DNA of 63,227 bases, taken from contig JADGBC010000002.1 in assembly GCA_015231705.1 (NCBI GenBank), positions 1 through 63,227 of the forward strand, read 5' to 3'. Below the pieces are notes generated by a model that was not told the DNA's origin, made no database searches, and saw nothing but the letters and a program-made list of their open reading frames with translations. A program made the translations under genes and the position numbers. The stretch is from Desulfamplus sp. Its GTDB lineage: Bacteria > Desulfobacterota > Desulfobacteria > Desulfobacterales > Desulfobacteraceae. Shown here in pieces: positions 44,833 through 53,220 of this stretch; within the stretch, counting starts at the first letter, position 1, and every line of letters starts with the position of its first letter.

Positions 44833-47211
44833 TTAAAAATTTGTAAAATCATCGTCATCATCATCAAACGGAATCACCTGATCAGGTCTAACCTCGCCTT
44901 TTTTAGGATGAGTCAACTGCCTGGATTTTCCGGCATTACCATAAGTTGAAGATGTGCCCAGAGATTTGGGTTTGGATTTGGGTTTTATTTTATAGGAAGA
45001 GGCATTACGGATTCTGCGGGTCCTTCCTGAAGCCGCATCACCCCCCTCTACAAGGCCAACCAGATCATTTACAAAATCATTCATGGTCTCAGCCTGGGCA
45101 TTCATCTCTTCTGACGCACTGGCTGACTCTTCTGCACTTGCAGCATTCTGCTGAATAACCTTGTCCATCTCTGAGACAGCGATATTGACTTGTTCAATGC
45201 CCGTGGACTGCTCTCTTGATGCTGCTGCTATTTCTCCGACAAGTTCGCCTACCTTGCTGGAACTTGTTGCAACCTGCGTAAATTCTTCACTGGTTTTTTT
45301 AACAAGAGCAGAGCCATCTTTTACTTTGGTTACAGTGCCCTCAATAAGGTTAGCTGTATTTTTGGCAGCTTCAGCAGAACGCATGGCAAGATTTCGCACC
45401 TCTTCAGCAACTACAGCAAAACCCGCACCTGCCTCCCCTGCCCTTGCAGCCTCAACAGCAGCATTCAGTGCAAGGAGATTTGTCTGAAATGCTATTTCGT
45501 CAATAGTTTTGATAATTTTTGATGTCTCATCGCTTGCTCTGGAGATATCGTTCATTGATGTGGTCAACTGATTCATGGACTCATTTGCCTTTGCAACCAC
45601 CTTGTTGGCATCTTTCATCAGCATATCTGCCTGAGAAGCGTTATCCGAGTTCTGTTTGGTCATGGATGACATCTCTTCCAGCGAAGATGAGGTCTCCTCA
45701 ATCGAAGCTGCCTGCTGGGATGCTCCTTCAGCCAGAGACTGACTTGCCGATGAAACCTGACCTGATGCGGAAGCAACCTGCTGGCTTCCAAGAGTAAGCC
45801 CCTCAATTACTCGTCTGATCGGACGGGTAATGCTGATTGTAATGTAAAAAGCAAGAAAAAGCCCTACAGCCAGGGCAACAACAAGCCCTGTTATCATTAT
45901 GTTGGAAGAGCGATTCAACGCATCCATTGCTCCATTGGCGATATTGGTTGTGTGCTCTATACCTGCGTTAGCAAGCTCTGTACAGGCTTTGAGAAGATCA
46001 TTGCCAATAACCAAGCGCATTTTTCCAAGTTCCTCAAGCTTTGTCCAGTCTGACATAAAAACAAGCATTGCCTGCTGGTAGCTTTTTGCGGCTTTCTCAA
46101 CTGCGTCAATCTGATCCAGATTGACCTGTTTTTTGGTAAATTCCTTGAGTTCCTTAAGTTTTTCATAAGCTTGGATTAAATTTTTCTCGCCTTCAAGGAT
46201 CAATTCAGGATTACGTTTAGCCATAGACTGGTTGACTTTGATACGGGCAGTGTTGCCAAGATCAACAACATCATTGGCCAGGGTGATCTTATGATGGCGT
46301 TCTGTCATATCTTTGGTCAGTTTTTCCTGCTGCCCGGCCAGAAATTCATTACAGTTGGTCATATACTCTTTTGCATTTTTGTCCATTTCAGATCTTGTCT
46401 GGGAAAGTATGCTGCTATCTGCCGACAAACCTTTTCTGAACTCTTTAAGAAAGGATCTCATTGCATCCTGATAAGCTGCTGCCGCATGAACAGTATTATC
46501 CATTCTTCTTATATCATCTTCACTCCTGGCAATTTGTCTTAAAGAGGCTATCCTGGGCTCTACAACTTCCAGCTTGTCAATGGCACTTTCTATCATGGCA
46601 TAGTCGTTATTTGCTTGTCCCTTGAAATTTGCCACACGAACTTCCGAGCCAATTTCCACAAGGGCAATAACCTGTTTTATCTTCTCCTGTCGTTCTGTTA
46701 ACTCAACTTTAAAGGCACTGTTTTGAGTCTCAAGAAAGTTGTAGCAGTTCTGCATATAGGTGGCAGCGTTGTTCTCAAGTGTTTTACTTCCTGATTTAAG
46801 AGCATTCACAAGTTGATTTGTCGATGTCATTGCATCTTCATATTGACTCTCAGCCGATCTGATAGTCTGGAGATGCTCTCCAAGTTTTACGAGGTGGACA
46901 GCATTTTTTTTAAGATCTTCTGCTCTGGCAATAGCTGCATCAAGAGTCTTCATCTCCTGAAGGGCCTCTTTGTAATACTTTTCATCTTCAGTAAAACCAT
47001 ATCCTCTCATGGCATACATAAGCTTATTTGCGGCATCTTTGATATCCACTGCAACTGAAACCTCAGGCACATACTCTTTTGCAAGCTTTGTGGATTCATC
47101 AGCCACATCTTTCATGTTAACAACAGCCATTCCACCGAGTAGAAGTGCAATAATAATTAAGCTGCCAAACCCTAAACTGATTTTAGTGCCAAGCTTCATG
47201 TTGCTGAACAT
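44833..47211 (-). CDS. Methyl-accepting chemotaxis protein with HBM-type sensor
   Basis: 792 aa from the ATG at 47211, 5 nt after AGGAGGAAT. N-terminal helix (about 9-28), a long helical periplasmic part with two repeated YM-NC-FL motifs (about 130 and 255), resembling the helical bimodular (HBM) domain, a second helix (about 400-420), HAMP, and the signalling hairpin tip [21 protein letters not shown]. The basic tail ends in [11 protein letters not shown], without the NWETF-type CheR pentapeptide. Signals to CheA; ligand unknown, though HBM domains bind organic acids. Confidence 0.93.
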   Translation of the reverse strand: MFSNMKLGTKISLGFGSLIIIALLLGGMAVVNMKDVADESTKLAKEYVPEVSVAVDIKDAANKLMYAMRGYGFTEDEKYYKEALQEMKTLDAAIARAEDLKKNAVHLVKLGEHLQTIRSAESQYEDAMTSTNQLVNALKSGSKTLENNAATYMQNCYNFLETQNSAFKVELTERQEKIKQVIALVEIGSEVRVANFKGQANNDYAMIESAIDKLEVVEPRIASLRQIARSEDDIRRMDNTVHAAAAYQDAMRSFLKEFRKGLSADSSILSQTRSEMDKNAKEYMTNCNEFLAGQQEKLTKDMTERHHKITLANDVVDLGNTARIKVNQSMAKRNPELILEGEKNLIQAYEKLKELKEFTKKQVNLDQIDAVEKAAKSYQQAMLVFMSDWTKLEELGKMRLVIGNDLLKACTELANAGIEHTTNIANGAMDALNRSSNIMITGLVVALAVGLFLAFYITISITRPIRRVIEGLTLGSQQVASASGQVSSASQSLAEGASQQAASIEETSSSLEEMSSMTKQNSDNASQADMLMKDANKVVAKANESMNQLTTSMNDISRASDETSKIIKTIDEIAFQTNLLALNAAVEAARAGEAGAGFAVVAEEVRNLAMRSAEAAKNTANLIEGTVTKVKDGSALVKKTSEEFTQVATSSSKVGELVGEIAAASREQSTGIEQVNIAVSEMDKVIQQNAASAEESASASEEMNAQAETMNDFVNDLVGLVEGGDAASGRTRRIRNASSYKIKPKSKPKSLGTSSTYGNAGKSRQLTHPKKGEVRPDQVIPFDDDDDDFTNF

Positions 47212-47490
47212 AGATTCCTCCTGATTTATCAATTATTTTCTGCTTTTATGACAATTTTTCTCTGTAGTTTTTTACACACACAATATTGCAATGTTGACAA
47301 TAGCATTAAAACAATAACAATAAGATCGTCCTTGATTATATATCCATAACTATTATTAAGTTAAAGTTCAAAATACTTTTACACTTTGAGATTTTTTTTT
47401 CAACTAAAAAACATAAACTGTTATCGTTGGTAGTGGGATTGTTGGTAGTGGGTACTCTGAATAGATAGACCTTAATGAGAATGATCGATC

Positions 47491-48843
47491 TTAATGAGAA
47501 TCAAACTTCATATAGAGGATAGTGATTCCACCAGCAAGGGCAACACCTCCACTTGCAAGAAAGAGGTATGCATGAAAATTATCATAAAAGATACCGCTGA
47601 TCATAAAACCTGTCATCATTCCAGCACCATAGGTCACGGCATTGTTTACTGCCTGGCCAAAGGTTGTACCCTCCGGAGAGAGCCTGTCAATAGCAAGGAT
47701 GCTTGCGATATGAAATGAGCCGTAGGTGAAGGCATGTAGCAGTTGTGAAACTAAGATAACTACAGAGGTTGCGTGGTTAAACAGAAGCAAGTCATGTGAT
47801 AACGATGTGCTAAAAAGCAGCAACCATCGTACAAATGCCGCACCAAATGAGATCATCATGACAGTTTTAAGATTAAATCTTGAAAAGATACGATCAGAAT
47901 TGACCATGACAGCGATTTCGGCAATTGAGGCTAATGCCCAGGCAAATCCAATAAAACCTGTCCCAAACCCAAGCGATTCAAGGTAAATTGAAAAAAAACC
48001 ATAATATGCACCATGGCTTGCAAGCATCAAAAAAGCGGCAAAAAGAAAAAGTGAGGTTCTTAAGGAGAAAAAATCTCTGAATTCTGACCATGACCGCCCT
48101 GCCCCATCCTCTGGTTTTTTCTCTGTTTCTGACACTTTTATGTGAAAGTCTTTTGGAATATGTGCAATCATGCGACTTTCGTTCTTCGTTGTGCCCATCA
48201 GGGCATGGGCGTTATTCCAGATTTGTGATTTTTCACATACCTTTTTCTCAATCCATGCACCATCTTTAATCTCTTCACTCGCTTCAACTCCTTTTTTATC
48301 AATCTTTTTTTTTTTGCTATCCGGCATTTTAAGAGAGAGTAGTGACTGCATAACCATACCAGCCAGAATCAATGGAATGATTATATCTGTGGGATACACT
48401 AACAGTATTTTCCCAAGCACCAGAGATACCCCGATAAAAGCAATGGTTCCCCATACTCTGGAGTGCCCATATTTTTTCTTCTCCTTGCCAAGTATATTCA
48501 TGGCAAAGGCTTCAATAAAGGCTATAATGGGAGCATAAAAAACAGAATATACTGTTAGGATAATCAGGATCGGGAGAAATTCCCTTGTGAAAAAAAGAAG
48601 GGACCACAAAAATGCACTCATCAAGGTGCAGAGTATAAAAATTGATTTTCGTGAATTGAATCTGTCTGCAGCCATAGCCCAAAGTACAGGAAAAATAACG
48701 ACTGCTGCGGTTTTCACAGATGAAATAAGACCAATCTCAAAGCCGGAAAATCCAAGGTGGCGACAAAAAAGGTTAAAATAGGGAAGAGCAATACCGAGAG
48801 TTCCAAAATAAACGAAATATTGGGTGGCTAATAATAATTTCAT
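47491..48843 (-). CDS. MFS transporter with repeat-encoded cytoplasmic loop
   Basis: 450 aa from the ATG at 48843 (MKLLLATQYFVYFGTLGIAL); a TTG 23 codons upstream is an alternative, and neither has a clear ribosome-binding site. Twelve hydrophobic helices; related to the MFS_1-like (LacY/nucleoside) group. The central loop between helices 6 and 7 is about 75 residues and Lys/Glu-rich. Part of it (about residues 213-235, TTKNESRMIAHIPKDFHIKV) is translated from an inverted copy of dispersed repeat A (48137-48205). The frame stays open, so the protein is probably made. Substrate unknown. Confidence 0.85.
   Translation of the reverse strand: MKLLLATQYFVYFGTLGIALPYFNLFCRHLGFSGFEIGLISSVKTAAVVIFPVLWAMAADRFNSRKSIFILCTLMSAFLWSLLFFTREFLPILIILTVYSVFYAPIIAFIEAFAMNILGKEKKKYGHSRVWGTIAFIGVSLVLGKILLVYPTDIIIPLILAGMVMQSLLSLKMPDSKKKKIDKKGVEASEEIKDGAWIEKKVCEKSQIWNNAHALMGTTKNESRMIAHIPKDFHIKVSETEKKPEDGAGRSWSEFRDFFSLRTSLFLFAAFLMLASHGAYYGFFSIYLESLGFGTGFIGFAWALASIAEIAVMVNSDRIFSRFNLKTVMMISFGAAFVRWLLLFSTSLSHDLLLFNHATSVVILVSQLLHAFTYGSFHIASILAIDRLSPEGTTFGQAVNNAVTYGAGMMTGFMISGIFYDNFHAYLFLASGGVALAGGITILYMKFDSH
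48137..48205 (-). repeat. Dispersed repeat family A inside a coding sequence, copy A8
   Basis: TTTATGTGAAAGTCTTTTGG ... GCGACTTTCGTTCTTCGTTG then TGCCCATCAGG, the reverse complement of A1/A2. It lies in frame in the MFS transporter gene and adds TTKNES ... KDFHIK to the protein. Confidence 0.88.
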
Positions 48844-49005
48844 ATTTTGTATGGTGTTCTGATGAATAGACTTTTTTCCTGAAATACAAATGTAATGACC
48901 TAGCCTGGACAAGCCAGAACCAAAGAGGATTTTCTGACTCTCTGCAATAAAAATAAACGGGGAGCAAATATATAATATATCCGCCCCCTTACTGTTATGT
49001 TTTAA

Positions 49006-49551
49006 CTATTGACTGTGCAGGGCACCAAGCTCCATGCCAAGCTCCAGGGCATTCTGATTCATCTCAATAAAGTCTTTGGGAATATTACTTTTCAACACCT
49101 TCATGACAGAAGTTGGTTTCACAAACTCAGTGACACCAAGAAGTGCTCCTAACATGCAGATATTAAAGACAATTGGCTTTTTGATCTTTTCCATAACCAT
49201 ATCATACATTGGCAGTTCAATCTGTTTTGCATCCACCTTTTTAGTGGTTGTTACAAATCGTGAGTCAGTGAGGACAAGTCCACCCGGCCGGATAATATTT
49301 GAGTAGTTTATATAAGCTTCCTGAGTAAGGCAAACAAGGATATTGGCCTGATTGACTTCAGGAAAATATATGGGCAGATGCGATATTATCACATCACTTC
49401 TGGTGGAGCCTCCACGGGCTGCCGCACCATAGCTCTGGGTCTGAGTGGCATTCTTGCCCTCATGGATCACTGCGGCCTCAGCCAAAATGATGGCAGCTGT
49501 GATCACCCCCTGACCTCCTGAGCCTGAAAAAACAAATCTGGTCCTCTTCAT
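49006..49551 (-). CDS. korC: 2-oxoacid:ferredoxin oxidoreductase, gamma subunit
   Basis: 181 aa. GSGGQGVITAAIILAEAA and GAAARGGSTRSDVIIS are the typical gamma-subunit segments. With KorA, KorB and KorD it converts a 2-oxoacid (probably 2-oxoglutarate) plus CoA to an acyl-CoA and reduced ferredoxin. Last gene of the operon, 13 bp after korB; AGGAG before the ATG. Confidence 0.93.
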   Translation of the reverse strand: MKRTRFVFSGSGGQGVITAAIILAEAAVIHEGKNATQTQSYGAAARGGSTRSDVIISHLPIYFPEVNQANILVCLTQEAYINYSNIIRPGGLVLTDSRFVTTTKKVDAKQIELPMYDMVMEKIKKPIVFNICMLGALLGVTEFVKPTSVMKVLKSNIPKDFIEMNQNALELGMELGALHSQ

Positions 49552-49564
49552 TTTTCACTCCTCT

Positions 49565-50434
49565 TTATGGCTTTGGGCAAGTCTGGTTAGCTTCATCCCT
49601 TAAAGTCTTGTCAAATTTATGGATCTGGTTTTGGCTACCTTTCATAGCCCGCTCAACGATTCTGTCATACTCTTGGCAATATTCCGGTGCGTCAATATCA
49701 ACAAACACACCACGGGGGATGAGTGTTGGATCTTGTTCCAGAGCCTTGGAGCCAAGTTTTGCAGTGGTGTTTTTCTGGAACTCAAGCATCTGAGACGCGT
49801 CACCCTCCTTGTTTTTCCGACCATAGTGGGTTGGACACTGGGAAAGTATCTCAACAACGGAAAAGCCCTTGTGTTCAATCGCTTTTTTCAAAATATCAAT
49901 GCATTCAAGCACATGGTAAGCAGTACTTCTTGCCACAAAGGATGCTCCGGCAGCAATAGACAATTTTACCACATCAAAATCATTGTCAATTGTGGTATAT
50001 GGTGCAGTTGTAGCTTTTTTGCCAGGCCCTGAAAGCGGAGAATATTGACCACCTGTCATGCCGTAAATCCGGTTATTCATGACAATTGCGGTCATATCAA
50101 TGTTACGCCTTGCCGCATGAATAAAATGGTTACCCCCAATGGCCAAGGCATCACCGTCACCCATGGGCACAAGAAGCGTAAGTTCCGGTTTGCTCAATTT
50201 TACGCCTGTGGCAAAAGCAAGGGCTCTTCCATGAAGGGTGTGCAACGAGTGGAAATCCACGTAGCCGGATATTCTTGCTGAACAGCCTATGCCGGAAGTC
50301 ATTACAATGTTGTTCTTGTCAAGTCCCATCTCATCTACAGCCCTTAGAAGGGCATTGAGAATAATACCGTGTCCGCATCCTGGACACCACATCTGGGGAA
50401 AATATCGCTGCCGTATATAATCTTTTATTGCCAT
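49565..50434 (-). CDS. korB: 2-oxoacid:ferredoxin oxidoreductase, beta subunit
   Basis: 289 aa. MWCPGCGHGIILNALLRAV at the N terminus and GDGDALAIGGNHF (the thiamine pyrophosphate GDG motif) are characteristic, followed by NNRIYGMTGGQYSPLS. Binds TPP and completes the active site with KorA. Third gene of korDABC; 2 bp separate it from korA. Confidence 0.94.
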   Translation of the reverse strand: MAIKDYIRQRYFPQMWCPGCGHGIILNALLRAVDEMGLDKNNIVMTSGIGCSARISGYVDFHSLHTLHGRALAFATGVKLSKPELTLLVPMGDGDALAIGGNHFIHAARRNIDMTAIVMNNRIYGMTGGQYSPLSGPGKKATTAPYTTIDNDFDVVKLSIAAGASFVARSTAYHVLECIDILKKAIEHKGFSVVEILSQCPTHYGRKNKEGDASQMLEFQKNTTAKLGSKALEQDPTLIPRGVFVDIDAPEYCQEYDRIVERAMKGSQNQIHKFDKTLRDEANQTCPKP

Positions 50435-50436
50435 TT

Positions 50437-51585
50437 TTATACCCCCCTTCCCTGGATCATCCGAAGGAGTGTTTTTATGTTGGTTGGTGTGATCAGCTTG
50501 TTATCAATCCGATTTGCAAGAAAAACCTTGGACGAATCATCTACACATGCCTTTACCTCTTTCATGACTTGCCCCATATTCATCTCCACAACAATCACCG
50601 CCTTGGCTCCAGCACATTTCTCTCTTACCATGGCTTCCGGGAAAGGCCATATGGATTGAAGTTCAAGAACTCCTACCTTTTCTCCTCGCTCTCTTCGGTT
50701 TTTGGCCATATGTATGGCAGAACGGGCTGATGAACCATAGGATATCAGTATATACTCAGCACCTTCGAGATAGTGCTCTTTATACCTTGTTATGGAATGA
50801 ACATTATTTTCAATCTTGTCCACAAGATGGTGGAGAAGTTCCCTGACCACCTGATGGTTGTTGGATGGAAAGCCCCACATGTCATGAAATAGTCCTGTTA
50901 CATTGTAACGATGTTCTCCTCCAAAGTCTGACATTGGAAGGCGGCCATCCTCTCTGGGAAGGTATGGATGGTAATCAACACCCTTTCTGACAGAAGTTCT
51001 CAAGCGGTCAACCAGAGGTATTTCACCCTTTTCAGGTATGACAAGCTTCTCTCTCATATGACCTACAACCTCGTCAAACAGAAGGATAACCGGAGTGCGA
51101 TAAGTCTCTGCAAGATTGAAAGCATCCACGGTCACTTCAAATACATCCTGATGGTTGGAAGCGGTAAGTGCGATAATAGCGTGGTCACCATGGGTTCCCC
51201 AGCGTGCCTGGTTAATATCTCCCTGGCTTACATGGGTGGGGTTTCCTGTTGACGGCCCCCCTCTTTGCACATTGACAATGACACATGGAATTTCTGCCAT
51301 ACATGCATAACCCAGAGCCTCCTGTTTTAATGAGAAGCCAGGGCCACTTGTGGCTGTCATAACTTTGTGACCGGTCAGCGACGCACCTATGATTGCACAC
51401 ATGGAGGCGATCTCATCCTCCATCTGTATAAATTTGCCCCCTTTTTCCGGCAGTCTCTTTGAGAGCAGTTCTGCTACTTCAGTGGATGGGGTGATGGGAT
51501 AGCCTGCATAAAAATCAATTCCTGCATAAAGAGCTCCCTCAACACATGCCTCGTTTCCCTGGACAAACTTTATATTATCAGTCAT
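50437..51585 (-). CDS. korA: 2-oxoacid:ferredoxin oxidoreductase, alpha subunit
   Basis: 382 aa from the ATG at 51585 (MTDNIKFVQGNEACVEGALY); a GTG two codons earlier overlaps the korD stop. AGIDFYAGYPITPSTEVAE is the pyrimidine-binding domain signature, and QMEDEIASM carries the conserved Glu. The subunit lacks the fused gamma domain, so gamma is separate (korC). The 2-oxoglutarate assignment rests on the korDABC layout and length. Confidence 0.93.
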   Translation of the reverse strand: MTDNIKFVQGNEACVEGALYAGIDFYAGYPITPSTEVAELLSKRLPEKGGKFIQMEDEIASMCAIIGASLTGHKVMTATSGPGFSLKQEALGYACMAEIPCVIVNVQRGGPSTGNPTHVSQGDINQARWGTHGDHAIIALTASNHQDVFEVTVDAFNLAETYRTPVILLFDEVVGHMREKLVIPEKGEIPLVDRLRTSVRKGVDYHPYLPREDGRLPMSDFGGEHRYNVTGLFHDMWGFPSNNHQVVRELLHHLVDKIENNVHSITRYKEHYLEGAEYILISYGSSARSAIHMAKNRRERGEKVGVLELQSIWPFPEAMVREKCAGAKAVIVVEMNMGQVMKEVKACVDDSSKVFLANRIDNKLITPTNIKTLLRMIQGRGV

Positions 51586-51587
51586 TT

Positions 51588-51836
51588 TCACTCATCCTGG
51601 GCTGCCTGATCCGTCTCGGCGGCCTGATTTGTCTGGGTTGTTACCACCTCAATTGCAAGATCAGGGCACCTAAGTTCACAAAGTTTGCAACAAATGCAAT
51701 CTTCGGGCCTTACTGCAACAACTTTTTCCTGGGAATCAAGCTCAAGAACTTTTTTAGGGCAAAAATGGACGCATATTCCGCATCCCTTGCACCAGTCTCG
51801 GTTGATTACATGTTCCTTCAGCTTAAGCCTTGCCAT
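51588..51836 (-). CDS. korD: Ferredoxin subunit of 2-oxoacid oxidoreductase
   Basis: 82 aa with two 4Fe-4S motifs: CKGCGICVHFCP and CICCKLCELRCP. Carries electrons from the TPP site to free ferredoxin. First gene of the operon; AGAGGAG before the ATG. The C-terminal 20 residues (TTQTNQAAETDQAAQDE) are low-complexity. Confidence 0.93.
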   Translation of the reverse strand: MARLKLKEHVINRDWCKGCGICVHFCPKKVLELDSQEKVVAVRPEDCICCKLCELRCPDLAIEVVTTQTNQAAETDQAAQDE

Positions 51837-52101
51837 AAACTCCTCTTAAATTATTTCAGTTCACAAAAAATGATATTACTGAAATCCACATTACAAATCT
51901 AACAAAGTAGAATTACACTATCAGATCTTTTTATAATTTGGCCTTTTCCACTGAATACAATTCATAAAATATGATTGCATTCGACTATTATGCCGTGCAT
52001 GAATAGTTGATTTTGAAACTCAAGTCAAGTAATAGATGAGAAAAGGAAATCAGAAAGAGGATTAAACCGGTCTTAAATATAAGAAAAAATGGAGAAAAAA
52101 A

Positions 52102-53082
52102 GTGTCTTCAATAATCAGCGTAATTATCCCCACATTTAACCGCGGATGGTGCATTAACGAGGCACTAGAATCAGTCCTTGATCAGAACTATCTATTGATG
52201 CATCCTATCTTTCAAAATTGTCAGAGCAAAAATCACCAACTCAATAGCAATAGATTTCAAAGTGATCAACCATCAGTTGAGGTTATTGTCGTAGATGACG
52301 GCTCTACCGACAACACTCATGAGATACTCAAGCCGTTGATAGATCAGGGCCTGATTAAACTGTTAAAACAAAAGAATAAAGGGGTAAGTGCTGCACGCAA
52401 TTTTGGCATCAGGCAGAGCTGCGGGGATTTTATCGCTTTTCTCGATTCTGACGATCTCTGGCTGCCAGACAAGCTGTCATGTCAGATGGATTTTTTTGCA
52501 AAAAATCCTGAGGCAATGATCTGCCAGACAGAGGAGATATGGATTCGTAACGGAAAACGGGTTAATCCCAAACATAAACATAAAAAATTGTCCGGCATGA
52601 TCTTTGAACCTTCGCTTCATCTGTGTCTTGTAAGCCCATCCGCTGTAATGATGCGACGGGAGTTCTTTTCAATCAAGGGGCTTTTTGATGAGGCACTTCC
52701 TGCATGTGAAGATTATGATCTATGGCTCAGGACATCGACAGATATGCCGATCTGGCTTATTGACAGACCCTTCATCATTAAAAGAGGGGGGCATAACGAT
52801 CAACTCTCATCAGCTCACTCGCTTGATAAATACAGAATCCGTTCCATCCAGAATTTGCTTGAAAACAGTTCTAATGAATGCACAAATACAGACAGCTTTG
52901 ACAAAACATTAGGTAACATCCCTGACCAGACAAATCTCCATAGAGGTACACTTAATAACAGCCAAAGAGATGCAGCGATCCATGTATTTCGTGAAAAGTG
53001 TTCAATTTACAGCCAGGGTTGCCTAAAGAGAGGAAAAATAGAAGAGGCTCAATTTTACCGTGAAAAATCATCTTTATTCTGA
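52102..53082 (+). CDS. Family 2 glycosyltransferase with insertions
   Basis: 326 aa. GTG start, supported by GGAG 8 nt upstream and by the classic opening IISVIIPTFNR. Sugar-nucleotide motifs DDGSTD (65-70) and FLDSDDLW are complete. A 27-residue Asn/Gln/Ser-rich piece (about 31-57) interrupts the usually compact region between LDQ and VEVIVVDDG, and a second one (about 255-290) lies near the C terminus. Predicted cytoplasmic inverting enzyme that adds a sugar to a surface or exopolysaccharide; specific target unknown. Isolated gene. Confidence 0.9.
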   Translation: MSSIISVIIPTFNRGWCINEALESVLDQNYLLMHPIFQNCQSKNHQLNSNRFQSDQPSVEVIVVDDGSTDNTHEILKPLIDQGLIKLLKQKNKGVSAARNFGIRQSCGDFIAFLDSDDLWLPDKLSCQMDFFAKNPEAMICQTEEIWIRNGKRVNPKHKHKKLSGMIFEPSLHLCLVSPSAVMMRREFFSIKGLFDEALPACEDYDLWLRTSTDMPIWLIDRPFIIKRGGHNDQLSSAHSLDKYRIRSIQNLLENSSNECTNTDSFDKTLGNIPDQTNLHRGTLNNSQRDAAIHVFREKCSIYSQGCLKRGKIEEAQFYREKSSLF

Positions 53083-53096
53083 TATAAGAAACCAAA

Positions 53097-53201
53097 GATG
53101 ATGAAGTCGTAAAAAGTCAATTTCCCAAAATCTGAGGTCAATAAAACCAATGAGTTATAAGTTATAAAACCCTTGATTCAGGACTTTTTACGAGACCATC
53201 A
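53097..53201. repeat. Palindromic repeat family E
   Basis: GATGATGAAGTCGTAAAAAG ... GGACTTTTTACGAGACCATC; arms GTCGTAAAAAGTC (53106-53118) and GACTTTTTACGAGAC (53182-53195). Lies between convergent stop codons of the glycosyltransferase and REC-FapA genes, so may act as a bidirectional terminator. Confidence 0.75.
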
Positions 53202-53220
53202 AAGATAAGGGAAGCTTCAT

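Noticed and set aside
47430-47500. Short direct repeats (GTTGGTAGTGGG, CTTAATGAGAAT) after the MFS gene
   Set aside because: Only two copies each, too short to separate from local slippage.
51837-52101. Promoter for korDABC (TTGACT-N17-TATTCA near 52023)
   Set aside because: The match is weak and about 190 bp from the start codon in AT-rich DNA; not enough to call.
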